Positions 13,401 through 28,700 of a DNA stretch of 64,000 nucleotides are shown piece by piece; position 1 is the stretch's first letter, and every line of letters starts with the position of its first letter. The stretch lies in assembly GCA_035048485.1 (NCBI GenBank), contig CM068587.1, forward strand, positions 43,904,312 to 43,968,311, in the 5' to 3' direction. The notes beneath the pieces are model-generated. The model had not been told where the DNA came from, ran no database searches, and was given only the letters and a program-made list of their open reading frames with translations. This stretch comes from Pteria penguin. Taxonomy: Eukaryota > Mollusca > Bivalvia > Pterioida > Pteriidae. The translations under genes were made by a program, and so were the position numbers.

Positions 13401-16389
13401 TATAACCCTTTTTTATTTGTAAACAAAGGAGATTTTCCCCTTGAAAACCCGTTTTTCTTTAATAAAGACCCTTAAACCTTACAAACCCTATCAAATTTGG
13501 TATCAGTGGAAAGGTCTTGACCTCACCTTTCATGTGATACCACTTGTAGAATTCTATCTTTCGATCACACAGAGTTATAACCCTTTTTTATTTGTAAACA
13601 AAGGAGATTTTCCCCTTGAAACCCGTTTTTCTTTAATAAAGACCCTTAAACCTTACAAACCCTATCAAATTTGGTATCAGTGGAAAGGTCTTGACCTCAC
13701 CTTTCATGTGATACCACTTGTAGAATTCTATCTTTCGATCACACAGAGTTATAACCCTTTTTTATTTGTAAACAAAGGAGATTTTCCCCTTGAAACCCGT
13801 TTTTCTTTAATAAAGACCCTTAAACCTTACAAACCCTATCAAATTTGGTATCAGTGGAAAGGTCTTGACCTCACCTTTCATGTGATACCACTTGTAGAAT
13901 TCTATCTTTCGATCACACAGAGTTATAACCCTTTTTTATTTGTAAACAAAGGAGATTTTCCCCTTGAAAACCCGTTTTTCTTTAATAAAGACCCTTAAAC
14001 CTTACAAACCCTATCAAATTTGGTATCAGTGGAAAGGTCTTGACCTCACCTTTCATGTGATACCACTTGTAGAATTCTATCTTTCGATCACACAGAGTTA
14101 TAACCCTTTTTTATTTGTAAACAAAGGAGATTTTCCCCTTGAAAACCCGTTTTTCTTTAATAAAGACCCTTAAACCTTACAAACCCTATCAAATTTGGTA
14201 TCAGTGGAAAGGTCTTGACCTCACCTTTCATGTGATACCACTTGTAGAATTCTATCTTTCGATCACACAGAGTTATAACCCTTTTTTATTTGTAAACAAA
14301 GGAGATTTTCCCCTTGAAAACCCGTTTTTCTTTAATAAAGACCCTTAAACCTTACAAACCCTATCAAATTTGGTATCAGTGGAAAGGTCTTGACCTCACC
14401 TTTCATGTGATACCACTTGTAGAATTCTATCTTTCGATCACACAGAGTTATAACCCTTTTTTATTTGTAAACAAAGGAGATTTTCCCTTGAAAACCCGTT
14501 TTTCTTTAATAAAGACCCTTAAACCTTACAAACCCTATCAAATTTGGTATCAGTGGAAAGGTCTTGACCTCACCTTTCATGTGATACCACTTGTAGAATT
14601 CTATCTTTCGATCACACAGAGTTATAACCCTTTTTTATTTGTAAACAAAGGAGATTTTCCCCTTGAAAACCCGTTTTTCTTTAATAAAGACCCTTAAACC
14701 TTACAAACCCTATCAAATTTGGTATCAGTGGAAAGGTCTTGACCTCACCTTTCATGTGATACCACTTGTAGAATTCTATCTTTGGATCACACAGAGTTAT
14801 AACCCTTTTTTATTTGTAAACAAAGGAGATTTTCCCCTTGAAACCCGTTTTTCTTTAATAAAGACCCTTAAACCTTACAAACCCTATCAAATTTGGTATC
14901 AGTGGAAAGGTCTTGACCTCACCTTTCATGTGATACCACTTGTAGAATTCTATCTTTCGATCACACAGAGTTATAACCCTTTTTTATTTGTAAACAAAGG
15001 AGATTTTCCCCTTGAAAACCCGTTTTTCTTTAATAAAGACCCTTAAACCTTACAAACCCTATCAAATTTGGTATCAGTGGAAAGGTCTTGACCTCACCTT
15101 TCATGTGATACCACTTGTAGAATTCTATCTTTCGATCACACAGAGTTATAACCCTTTTTTATTTGTAAACAAAGGAGATTTTCCCCTTGAAAACCCGTTT
15201 TTCTTTAATAAAGACCCTTAAACCTTACAAACCCTATCAAATTTGGTATCAGTGGAAAGGTCTTGACCTCACCTTTCATGTGATACCACTTGTAGAATTC
15301 TATCTTTCGATCACACAGAGTTATAACCCTTTTTTATTTGTAAACAAAGGAGATTTTCCCCTTGAAAACCCGTTTTTCTTTAATAAAGACCCTTAAACCT
15401 TACAAACCCTATCAAATTTGGTATCAGTGGAAAGGTCTTGACCTCACCTTTCATGTGATACCACTTGTAGAATTCTATCTTTCGATCACACAGAGTTATA
15501 ACCCTTTTTTATTTGTAAACAAAGGAGATTTTCCCCTTGAAAACCCGTTTTTCTTTAATAAAGACCCTTAAACCTTACAAACCCTATCAAATTTGGTATC
15601 AGTGGAAAGGTCTTGACCTCACCTTTCATGTGATACCACTTGTAGAATTCTATCTTTCGATCACACAGAGTTATAACCCTTTTTTATTTGTAAACAAAGG
15701 AGATTTTCCCCTTGAAAACCCGTTTTTCTTTAATAAAGACCCTTAAACCTTACAAACCCTATCAAATTTGGTATCAGTGGAAAGGTCTTGACCTCACCTT
15801 TCATGTGATACCACTTGTAGAATTCTATCTTTCGATCACACAGAGTTATAACCCTTTTTTATTTGTAAACAAAGGAGATTTTCCCCTTGAAAACCCGTTT
15901 TTCTTTAATAAAGACCCTTAAACCTTACAAACCCTATCAAATTTGGTATCAGTGGAAAGGTCTTGACCTCACCTTTCATGTGATACCACTTGTAGAATTC
16001 TATCTTTCGATCACACAGAGTTATAACCCTTTTTTATTTGTAAACAAAGGAGATTTTTCCCCTTGAAAACCCGTTTTTCTTTAATAAAGACCCTTAAACC
16101 TTACAAACCCTATCAAAGTTGGTATCAGTGGAAAGGTCTTGACCTCACCTTTCATGTGATACCACTTGTAGAATTCTATCTTTCGATCACACAGAGTTAT
16201 AACCCTTTTTTATTTGTAAACAAAGGAGATTTTCCCCTTGAAAACCCGTTTTTCTTTAATAAAGACCCTTAAACCTTACAAACCCTATCAAAGTTGGTAT
16301 CAGTGGAAAGGTCTTGACCTCACCTTTCATGTGATACCACTTGTAGAATTCTATCTTTCGATCACACAGAGTTATAACCCTTTTTTATT

Positions 16390-16760
16390 TGTAAACAAAG
16401 GAGATTTTACCCTTGAAAACCCGTTTTTCTTTAATGAAGACCCTTAAACCTTACAAACCCTATCAAATTTGCCATCACTGGAAAGGTCTTGACCTCACCT
16501 TTCATGTGATACCACTTGCAGAATTCTATCTTTCGATCCCACAGAGTTATAGCCCTTTTTTATTTGTAAACAAAGGAGATTTAGCCATTGAAAACCCGTT
16601 TTTCTTTAATAAAGACCCTTAAACCTTACAAACCCTATCAAATTTGGTATCAGTGGAAAGGTCTTGACGTCACCTTTCATGTAATACCACTTGTAGAATT
16701 CTATCTTTGGATCACACAGAGTTATAACCCTTTTTTATTTGTAAACAAAGGAGATTTTTC
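16390..16760 (+). repeat. Island of B-type monomers within block A
   Basis: Two consecutive monomers carry variants otherwise characteristic of block B, written here in the A orientation: GATTTTACCCTTGAAAACC, TTTGCCATCACTGG, GATCCCACAGAG, CTTGACGTCACC and CATGTAATACC. Their reverse complements occur repeatedly in B, for example CCAGTGATGGC near 45450 and 51562, GTATTACATG near 45770 and 51707, and GGTGACGTC near 44036, 44736 and 51719. A TTTAATGAAG variant joins them. The island shows that B-type sequence also exists in A orientation. Confidence 0.75.
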
Positions 16761-19700
16761 CCTTGAAAACCCGTTTTTCTTTAATAAAGACCCTTAAACC
16801 TTACAAACCCTATCAAATTTGGTATCAGTGGAAAGGTCTTGACCTCACCTTTCATGTGATACCACTTGTAGAATTCTATCTTTCGATCACACAGAGTTAT
16901 AACCCTTTTTTTATTTGTAAACAAAGGAGATTTTCCCCTTGAAACCCGTTTTTCTTTAATAAAGACCCTTAAACCTTACAAACCCTATCAAATTTGGTAT
17001 CAGTGGAAAGGTCTTGACCTCACCTTTCATGTGATACCACTTGTAGAATTCTATCTTTCGATCACACAGAGTTATAACCCTTTTTATTTGTAAACAAAGG
17101 AGATTTTCCCCTTGAAAACCCGTTTTTCTTTAATAAAGACCCTTAAACCTTACAAACCCTATCAAATTTGGTATCAGTGGAAAGGTCTTGACCTCACCTT
17201 TCATGTGATACCACTTGTAGAATTCTATCTTTCGATCACACAGAGTTATAACCCTTTTTTATTTGTAAACAAAGGAGATTTTCCCCTTGAAAACCCGTTT
17301 TTCTTTAATAAAGACCCTTAAACCTTACAAACCCTATCAAATTTGGTATCAGTGGAAAGGTCTTGACCTCACCTTTCATGTGATACCACTTGTAGAATTC
17401 TATCTTTCGATCACACAGAGTTATAACCCTTTTTTATTTGTAAACAAAGGAGATTTTCCCCTTGAAAACCCGTTTTTCTTTAATGAAGACCCTTAAACCT
17501 TACAAACCCTATCAAATTTGGTATCAGTGGAAAGGTCTTGACCTCACCTTTCATGTGATACCACTTGTAGAATTCTATCTTTCGATCACACAGAGTTATA
17601 ACCCTTTTTTATTTGTAAACAAAGGAGATTTTCCCTTTGAAAACCCGTTTTTCTTTAATAAAGACCCTTAAACCTTACAAACCCTATCAAATTTGGTATC
17701 AGTGGAAAGGTCTTGACCTCACCTTTCATGTGATACCACTTGTAGAATTCTATCTTTCGATCACACAGAGTTATAACCCTTTTTTATTTGTAAACAAAGG
17801 AGATTTTCCCCTTGAAACCCGTTTTTCTTTAATAAAGACCCTTAAACCTTACAAACCCTATCAAATTTGGTATCAGTGGAAAGGTCTTGACCTCACCTTT
17901 CATGTGATACCACTTGTAGAATTCTATCTTTCGATCACACAGAGTTATAACCCTTTTTTATTTGTAAACAAAGGAGATTTTCCCCTTGAAAACCCGTTTT
18001 TCTTTAATAAAGACCCTTAAACCTTACAAACCCTATCAAATTTGGTATCAGTGGAAAGGTCTTGACCTCACCTTTCATGTGATACCACTTGTAGAATTCT
18101 ATCTTTCGATCACACAGAGTTATAACCCTTTTTTATTTGTAAACAAAGGAGATTTTCCCCTTGAAAACCCGTTTTTCTTTAATAAAGACCCTTAAACCTT
18201 ACAAACCCTATCAAATTTGGTATCAGTGGAAAGGTCTTGACCTCACCTTTCATGTGATACCACTTGTAGAATTCTATCTTTCGATCACACAGAGTTATAA
18301 CCCTTTTTTTATTTGTAAACAAAGGAGATTTTCCCCTTGAAACCCGTTTTTCTTTAATAAAGACCCTTAAACCTTACAAACCCTATCAAATTTGGTATCA
18401 GTGGAAAGGTCTTGACCTCACCTTTCATGTGATACCACTTGTAGAATTCTATCTTTCGATCACACAGAGTTATAACCCTTTTTTATTTGTAAACAAAGGA
18501 GATTTTCCCCTTGAAACCCGTTTTTCTTTAATAAAGACCCTTAAACCTTACAAACCCTATCAAATTTGGTATCAGTGGAAAGGTCTTGACCTCACCTTTC
18601 ATGTGATACCACTTGTAGAATTCTATCTTTGGATCACACAGAGTTATAACCCTTTTTATTTGTAAACAAAGGAGATTTTCCCCTTGAAAACCCGTTTTTC
18701 TTTAATAAAGACCCTTAAACCTTACAAACCCTATCAAATTTGGTATCAGTGGAAAGGTCTTGACCTCACCTTTCATGTGATACCACTTGTAGAATTCTAT
18801 CTTTCGATCACACAGAGTTATAACCCTTTTTTATTTGTAAACAAAGGAGATTTTCCCCTTGAAAACCCGTTTTTCTTTAATAAAGACCCTTAAACCTTAC
18901 AAACCCTATCAAATTTGGTATCAGTGGAAAGGTCTTGACCTCACCTTTCATGTGATACCACTTGTAGAATTCTATCTTTGGATCACACAGAGTTATAACC
19001 CTTTTTTATTTGTAAACAAAGGAGATTTTCCCCTTGAAAACCCGTTTTTCTTTAATAAAGACCCTTAAACCTTACAAACCCTATCAAATTTGGTATCAGT
19101 GGAAAGGTCTTGACCTCACCTTTCATGTGATACCACTTGTAGAATTCTATCTTTCGATCACACAGAGTTATAACCCTTTTTTATTTGTAAACAAAGGAGA
19201 TTTTCCCCTTGAAAACCCGTTTTTCTTTAATAAAGACCCTTAAACCTTACAAACCCTATCAAATTTGGTATCAGTGGAAAGGTCTTGACCTCACCTTTCA
19301 TGTGATACCACTTGTAGAATTCTATCTTTCGATCACACAGAGTTATAACCCTTTTTTATTTGTAAACAAAGGAGATTTTCCCCTTGAAAACCCGTTTTTC
19401 TTTAATAAAGACCCTTAAACCTTACAAACCCTATCAAATTTGGTATCAGTGGAAAGGTCTTGACCTCACCTTTCATGTGATACCACTTGTAGAATTCTAT
19501 CTTTCGATCACACAGAGTTATAACCCTTTTTTATTTGTAAACAAAGGAGATTTTCCCCTTGAAAACCCGTTTTTCTTTAATAAAGACCCTTAAACCTTAC
19601 AAACCCTATCAAATTTGGTATCAGTGGAAAGGTCTTGACCTCACCTTTCATGTGATACCACTTGTAGAATTCTATCTTTCGATCACACAGAGTTATAACT

Positions 19701-22700
19701 ATTTTTTATTTGTAAACAAAGGAGATTTTCCCCTTGAAAACCCGTTTTTCTTTAATAAAGACCCTTAAACCTTACAAACCCTATCAAATTTGGTATCAGT
19801 GGAAAGGTCTTGACCTCACCTTTCATGTGATACCACTTGTAGAATTCTATCTTTCGATCACACAGAGTTATAACCCTTTTTTATTTGTAAACAAAGGAGA
19901 TTTTCCCCTTGAAACCCGTTTTTCTTTAATAAAGACCCTTAAACCTTACAAACCCTATCAAATTTGGTATCAGTGGAAAGGTCTTGACCTCACCTTTCAT
20001 GTGATACCACTTGTAGAATTCTATCTTTGGATCACACAGAGTTATAACCCTTTTTTATTTGTAAACAAAGGAGATTTTCCCCTTGAAAACCCGTTTTTCT
20101 TTAATGAAGACCCTTAAACCTTACAAACCCTATCAAATTTGGTATCAGTGGAAAGGTCTTGACCTCACCTTTCATGTGATACCACTTGTAGAATTCTATC
20201 TTTCGATCACACAGAGTTATAACCCTTTTTATTTGTAAATAAAAGGAGATTTTCCCCTTGAAAACCCGATTTTCTTTAATAAAAACCCTTAAACCTTACA
20301 AACCCTATCAAATTTGGTATCAGTGGAAAGGTCTTGACCTCACCTTTCATGTGATACCACTTGTAGAATTCTATCTTTCGATCACACAGAGTTATAACCC
20401 TTTTTTATTTGTAAACAAAGGAGATTTTCCCTTGAAAACCCGTTTTTCTTTAATAAAGACCCTTAAACCTTACAAACCCTATCAAATTTGGTATCAGTGG
20501 AAAGGTCTTGACCTCACCTTTCATGTGATACCACTTGTAGAATTCTATCTTTCGATCACACAGAGTTATAACCCTTTTTTATTTGTAAACAAAGGAGATT
20601 TTCCCCTTGAAAACCCGTTTTTCTTTAATAAAGACCCTTAAACCTTACAAACCCTATCAAATTTGGTATCAGTGGAAAGGTCTTGACCTCACCTTTCATG
20701 TGATACCACTTGTAGAATTCTATCTTTCGATCACACAGAGTTATAACCCTTTTTATTTGTAAACAAAGGAGATTTTCCCCTTGAAAACCCGTTTTTCTTT
20801 AATAAAGACCCTTAAACCTTACAAACCCTATCAAATTTGGTATCAGTGGAAAGGTCTTGACCTCACCTTTCATGTGATACCACTTGTAGAATTCTATCTT
20901 TCGATCACACAGAGTTATAACCCTTTTTTATTTGTAAACAAAGGAGATTTTCCCCTTGAAACCCGTTTTTCTTTAATAAAGACCCTTAAACCTTACAAAC
21001 CCTATCAAATTTGGTATCAGTGGAAAGGTCTTGACCTCACCTTTCATGTGATACCACTTGTAGAATTCTATCTTTGGATCACACAGAGTTATAACCCTTT
21101 TTTATTTGTAAACAAAGGAGATTTTCCCCTTGAAAACCCGTTTTTCTTTAATGAAGACCCTTAAACCTTACAAACCCTATCAAATTTGGTATCAGTGGAA
21201 AGGTCTTGACCTCACCTTTCATGTGATACCACTTGTAGAATTCTATCTTTCGATCACACAGAGTTATAACCCTTTTTTATTTGTAAACAAAGGAGATTTT
21301 CCCCTTGAAAACCCGTTTTTCTTTAATAAAGACCCTTAAACCTTACAAACCCTATCAAATTTGGTATCAGTGGAAAGGTCTTGACCTCACCTTTCATGTG
21401 ATACCACTTGTAGAATTCTATCTTTCGATCACACAGAGTTATAACCCTTTTTTATTTGTAAACAAAGGAGATTTTCCCCTTGAAAACCCGTTTTTCTTTA
21501 ATAAAGACCCTTAAACCTTACAAACCCTATCAAAATTGGTATCAGTGGAAAGGTCTTGACCTCACCTTTCATGTGATACCACTTGTAGAATTCTATCTTT
21601 GGATCACACAGAGTTATAACCCTTTTTTATTTGTAAACAAAGGAGATTTTTCCCTTGAAAACCCGTTTTTCTTTAATAAAGACCCTTAAACCTTACAAAC
21701 CCTATCAAATTTGGTATCAGTGGAAAGGTCTTGACCTCACCTTTCATGTGATACCACTTGTAGAATTCTATCTTTCGATCACACAGAGTTATAACCCTTT
21801 TTTATTTGTAAACAAAGGAGATTTTTCCCTTGAAAACCCGTTTTTCTTTAATAAAGACCCTTAAACCTTACAAACCCTATCAAATTTGGTATCAGTGGAA
21901 AGGTCTTGACCTCACCTTTCATGTGATACCACTTGTAGAATTCTATCTTTCGATCACACAGAGTTATAACCCTTTTTTTATTTGTAAACAAAGGAGATTT
22001 TCCCCTTGAAACCCGTTTTTCTTTAATAAAGACCCTTAAACCTTACAAACCCTATCAAATTTGGTATCAGTGGAAAGGTCTTGACCTCACCTTTCATGTG
22101 ATACCACTTGTAGAATTCTATCTTTCGATCACACAGAGTTATAACCCTTTTTTATTTGTAAACAAAGGAGATTTTCCCCTTGAAACCCGTTTTTCTTTAA
22201 TAAAGACCCTTAAACCTTACAAACCCTATCAAATTTGGTATCAGTGGAAAGGTCTTGACCTCACCTTTCATGTGATACCACTTGTAGAATTCTATCTTTG
22301 GATCACACAGAGTTATAACCCTTTTTTATTTGTAAACAAAGGAGATTTTCCCCTTGAAAACCCGTTTTTCTTTAATAAAGACCCTTAAACCTTACAAACC
22401 CTATCAAATTTGGTATCAGTGGAAAGGTCTTGACCTCACCTTTCATGTGATACCACTTGTAGAATTCTATCTTTCGATCACACAGAGTTATAACCCTTTT
22501 TTATTTGTAAACAAAGGAGATTTTCCCCTTGAAAACCCGTTTTTCTTTAATAAAGACCCTTAAACCTTACAAACCCTATCAAATTTGGTATCAGTGGAAA
22601 GGTCTTGACCTCACCTTTCATGTGATACCACTTGTAGAATTCTATCTTTCGATCACACAGAGTTATAACCCTTTTTTATTTGTAAACAAAGGAGATTTTC

Positions 22701-25700
22701 CCCTTGAAAACCCGTTTTTCTTTAATAAAGACCCTTAAACCTTACAAACCCTATCAAATTTGGTATCAGTGGAAAGGTCTTGACCTCACCTTTCATGTGA
22801 TACCACTTGTAGAATTCTATCTTTCGATCACACAGAGTTATAACCCTTTTTTATTTGTAAACAAAGGAGATTTTCCCCTTGAAAACCCGTTTTTCTTTAA
22901 TGAAGACCCTTAAACCTTACAAACCCTATCAAATTTGGTATCAGTGGAAAGGTCTTGACCTCACCTTTCATGTGATACCACTTGTAGAATTCTATCTTTC
23001 GATCACACAGAGTTATAACCCTTTTTTATTTGTAAACAAAGGAGATTTTCCCCTTGAAAACCCGTTTTTCTTTAATAAAGACCCTTAAACCTTACAAACC
23101 CTATCAAATTTGGTATCAGTGGAAAGGTCTTGACCTCACCTTTCATGTGATACCACTTGTAGAATTCTATCTTTCGATCACACAGAGTTATAACCTTTTT
23201 TATTTGTAAACAAAGGAGATTTTCCCCTTGAAAACCCGTTTTTCTTTAATAAAGACCCTTAAACCTTACAAACCCTATCAAATTTGGTATCAGTGGAAAG
23301 GTCTTGACCTCACCTTTCATGTGATACCACTTGTAGAATTCTATCTTTCGATCACACAGAGTTATAACCCTTTTTTATTTGTAAACAAAGGAGATTTTCC
23401 CCTTGAAAACCCGTTTTTCTTTAATAAAGACCCTTAAACCTTACAAACCCTATCAAATTTGGTATCAGTGGAAAGGTCTTGACCTCACCTTTCATGTGAT
23501 ACCACTTGTAGAATTCTATCTTTCGATCACACAGAGTTATAACCCTTTTTTATTTGTAAACAAAGGAGATTTTCCCCTTGAAAACCCGTTTTTCTTTAAT
23601 AAAGACCCTTAAACCTTACAAACCCTATCAAATTTGGTATCAGTGGAAAGGTCTTGACCTCACCTTTCATGTGATACCACTTGTAGAATTCTATCTTTGG
23701 ATCACACAGAGTTATAACCCTTTTTTATTTGTAAACAAAGGAGATTTTCCCCTTGAAAACCCGTTTTTCTTTAATAAAGACCCTTAAACCTTACAAACCC
23801 TATCAAATTTGGTATCAGTGGAAAGGTCTTGACCTCACCTTTCATGTGATACCACTTGTAGAATTCTATCTTTCGATCACACAGAGTTATAACCCTTTTT
23901 TATTTGTAAACAAAGGAGATTTTCCCCTTGAAAACCCGTTTTTCTTTAATAAAGACCCTTAAACCTTACAAACCCTATCAAATTTGGTATCAGTGGAAAG
24001 GTCTTGACCTCACCTTTCATGTGATACCACTTGTAGAATTCTATCTTTGGATCACACAGAGTTATAACCCTTTTTTATTTGTAAACAAAGGAGATTTTCC
24101 CCTTGAAAACCCGTTTTTCTTTAATAAAGACCCTTAAACCTTACAAACCCTATCAAATTTGGTATCAGTGGAAAGGTCTTGACCTCACCTTTCATGTGAT
24201 ACCACTTGTAGAATTCTATCTTTCGATCACACAGAGTTATAACCCTTTTTTATTTGTAAACAAAGGAGATTTTCCCCTTGAAAACCCGTTTTTCTTTAAT
24301 AAAGACCCTTAAACCTTACAAACCCTATCAAATTTGGTATCAGTGGAAAGGTCTTGACCTCACCTTTCATGTGATACCACTTGTAGAATTCTATCTTTCG
24401 ATCACACAGAGTTATAACCCTTTTTTTTTGTAAACAAAGGAGATTTTCCCCTTGAAAACCCGTTTTTCTTTAATAAAGACCCTTAAACCTTACAAACCCT
24501 ATCAAATTTGGTATCAGTGGAAAGGTCTTGACCTCACCTTTCATGTGATACCACTTGTAGAATTCTATCTTTCGATCACACAGAGTTATAACCCTTTTTT
24601 ATTTGTAAACAAAGGAGATTTTTCCCTTGAAAACCCGTTTTTCTTTAATAAAGACCCTTAAACCCTACAAACCCTATCAAATTTGGTATCAGTGGAAAGG
24701 TCTTGACCTCACCTTTCATGTGATACCACTTGTAGAATTCTATCTTTCGATCACACAGAGTTATAACCCTTTTTTTATTTGTAAACAAAGGAGATTTTCC
24801 CCTTGAAAACCCGTTTTTCTTTAATAAAGACCCTTAAACCTTACAAACCCTATCAAATTTGGTATCAGTGGAAAGGTCTTGACCTCACCTTTCATGTGAT
24901 ACCACTTGTAGAATTCTATCTTTCGATCACACAGAGTTATAACCCTTTTTTATTTGTAAACAAAGGAGATTTTCCCCTTGAAAACCCGTTTTTCTTTAAT
25001 AAAGACCCTTAAACCTTACAAACCCTATCAAATTTGGTATCAGTGGAAAGGTCTTGACCTCACCTTTCATGTGATACCACTTGTAGAATTCTATCTTTGG
25101 ATCACACAGAGTTATAACCCTTTTTATTTGTAAACAAAGGAGATTTTCCCCTTGAAAACCCGTTTTTCTTTAATAAAGACCCTTAAACCTTACAAACCCT
25201 ATCAAATTTGGTATCAGTGGAAAGGTCTTGACCTCACCTTTCATGTGATACCACTTGTAGAATTCTATCTTTCGATCACACAGAGTTATAACCCTTTTTT
25301 ATTTGTAAACAAAGGAGATTTTCCCCTTGAAAACCCGTTTTTCTTTAATAAAGACCCTTAAACCTTACAAACCCTATCAAATTTGGTATCAGTGGAAAGG
25401 TCTTGACCTCACCTTTCATGTGATACCACTTGTAGAATTCTATCTTTCGATCACACAGAGTTATAACCCTTTTTTATTTGTAAACAAAGGAGATTTTCCC
25501 CTTGAAAACCCGTTTTTCTTTAATAAAGACCCTTAAACCTTACAAACCCTATCAAATTTGGTATCAGTGGAAAGGTCTTGACCTCACCTTTCATGTGATA
25601 CCACTTGTAGAATTCTATCTTTCGATCACACAGAGTTATAACCCTTTTTTATTTGTAAACAAAGGAGATTTTCCCCTTGAAAACCCGTTTTTCTTTAATA

Positions 25701-28700
25701 AAGACCCTTAAACCTTACAAACCCTATCAAATTTGGTATCAGTGGAAAGGTCTTGACCTCACCTTTCATGTGATACCACTTGTAGAATTCTATCTTTGGA
25801 TCACACAGAGTTATAACCCTTTTTTATTTGTAAACAAAGGAGATTTTCCTTTGAAACCCGTTTTTCTTTAATAAAGACACTTCAACCATACAAACCCTAT
25901 CAAATTTGGTATCAGTGGAAAGGTCTTGACCTCACCTTTCATGTGATACCACTTGTAGAATTCTATCTTTCGATCACACAGAGTTATAACCCTTTTTTAT
26001 TTGTAAACAAAGGAGATTTTCCCCTTGAAAACCCGTTTTTCTTTAATAAAGACCCTTAAACCTTACAAACCCTATCAAATTTGGTATCAGTGGAAAGGTC
26101 TTGACCTCACCTTTCATGTGATACCACTTGTAGAATTCTATCTTTCGATCACACAGAGTTATAACCCTTTTTTATTTGTAAACAAAGGAGATTTTCCCCT
26201 TGAAAACCCGTTTTTCTTTAATAAAGACCCTTAAACCTTACAAACCCTATCAAATTTGGTATCAGTGGAAAGGTCTTGACCTCACCTTTCATGTGATACC
26301 ACTTGTAGAATTCTATCTTTCGATCACACAGAGTTATAACCCTTTTTTATTTGTAAACAAAGGAGATTTTCCCCTTGAAAACCCGTTTTTCTTTAATAAA
26401 GACCCTTAAACCTTACAAACCCTATCAAATTTGGTATCAGTGGAAAGGTCTTGACCTCACCTTTCATGTGATACCACTTGTAGAATTCTATCTTTGGATC
26501 ACACAGAGTTATAACCCTTTTTTATTTGTAAACAAAGGAGATTTTCCCCTTGAAAACCCGTTTTTCTTTAATAAAGACCCTTAAACCTTACAAACCCTAT
26601 CAAATTTGGTATCAGTGGAAAGGTCTTGACCTCACCTTTCATGTGATACCACTTGTAGAATTCTATCTTTCGATCACACAGAGTTATAACCCTTTTTTAT
26701 TTGTAAACAAAGGAGATTTTCCCCTTGAAAACCCGTTTTTCTTTAATAAAGACCCTTAAACCTTACAAACCCTATCAAATTTGGTATCAGTGGAAAGGTC
26801 TTGACCTCACCTTTCATGTGATACCACTTGTAGAATTCTATCTTTGGATCACACAGAGTTATAACCCTTTTTTATTTGTAAACAAAGGAGATTTTCCCTT
26901 GAAAACCCGTTTTTCTTTAATAAAGACCCTTAAACCTTACAAACCCTATCAAATTTGGTATCAGTGGAAAGGTCTTGACCTCACCTTTCATGTGATACCA
27001 CTTGTAGAATTCTATCTTTCGATCACACAGAGTTATAACCCTTTTTTATTTGTAAACAAAGGAGATTTTCCCCTTGAAAACCCGTTTTTCTTTAATAAAG
27101 ACCCTTAAACCTTACAAACCCTATCAAATTTGGTATCAGTGGAAAGGTCTTGACCTCACCTTTCATGTGATACCACTTGTAGAATTCTATCTTTCGATCA
27201 CACAGAGTTATAACCCTTTTTATTTGTAAACAAAGGAGATTTTCCCCTTGAAAACCCGTTTTTCTTTAATAAAGACCCTTAAACCTTACAAACCCTATCA
27301 AATTTGGTATCAGTGGAAAGGTCTTGACCTCACCTTTCATGTGATACCACTTGTAGAATTCTATCTTTCGATCACACAGAGTTATAACCCTTTTTTATTT
27401 GTAAACAAAGGAGATTTTCCCCTTGAAAACCCGTTTTTCTTTAATAAAGACCCTTAAACCTTACAAACCCTATCAAATTTGGTATCAGTGGAAAGGTCTT
27501 GACCTCACCTTTCATGTGATACCACTTGTAGAATTCTATCTTTCGATCACACAGAGTTATAACCCTTTTTTATTTGTAAACAAAGGAGATTTTCCCCTTG
27601 AAACCCGTTTTTCTTTAATAAAGACCCTTAAACCTTACAAACCCTATCAAATTTGGTATCAGTGGAAAGGTCTTGACCTCACCTTTCATGTGATACCACT
27701 TGTAGAATTCTATCTTTGGATCACACAGAGTTATAACCCTTTTTTATTTGTAAACAAAGGAGATTTTCCCCTTGAAAACCCGTTTTTCTTTAATAAAGAC
27801 CCTTAAACCTTACAAACCCTATCAAATTTGGTATCAGTGGAAAGGTCTTGACCTCACCTTTCATGTGATACCACTTGTAGAATTCTATCTTTCGATCACA
27901 CAGAGTTATAACCCTTTTTTATTTGTAAACAAAGGAGATTTTCCCCTTGAAAACCCGTTTTTCTTTAATAAAGACCCTTAAACCTTACAAACCCTATCAA
28001 ATTTGGTATCAGTGGAAAGGTCTTGACCTCACCTTTCATGTGATACCACTTCTAGAATTCTATCTTTCGATCACACAGAGTTATAACCCTTTTTTATTTG
28101 TAAACAAAGGAGATTTTCCCTTGAAAACCGGTTTTTCTTTAATAAAGACCCTTAAACCTTACAAACCCTATCAAATTTGGTATCAGTGGAAAGGTCTTGA
28201 CCTCACCTTTCATGTGATACCACTTGTAGAATTCTATCTTTCGATCACACAGAGTTATAACCCTTTTTTATTTGTAAACAAAGGAGATTTTCCCCTTGAA
28301 AACCCGTTTTTCTTTAATAAAGACCCTTAAACCTTACAAACCCTATCAAATTTGGTATCAGTGGAAAGGTCTTGACCTCACCTTTCATGTGATACCACTT
28401 GTAGAATTCTATCTTTCGATCACACAGAGTTATAACCCTTTTTTATTTGTAAACAAAGGAGATTTTCCCCTTGAAAACCCGTTTTTCTTTAATAAAGACC
28501 CTTAAACCTTACAAACCCTATCAAATTTGGTATCAGTGGAAAGGTCTTGACCTCACCTTTCATGTGATACCACTTGTAGAATTCTATCTTTCGATCACAC
28601 AGAGTTATAACCCTTTTTTATTTGTAAACAAAGGAGATTTTCCCCTTGAAAACCCGTTTTTCTTTAATAAAGACCCTTAAACCTTACAAACCCTATCAAA

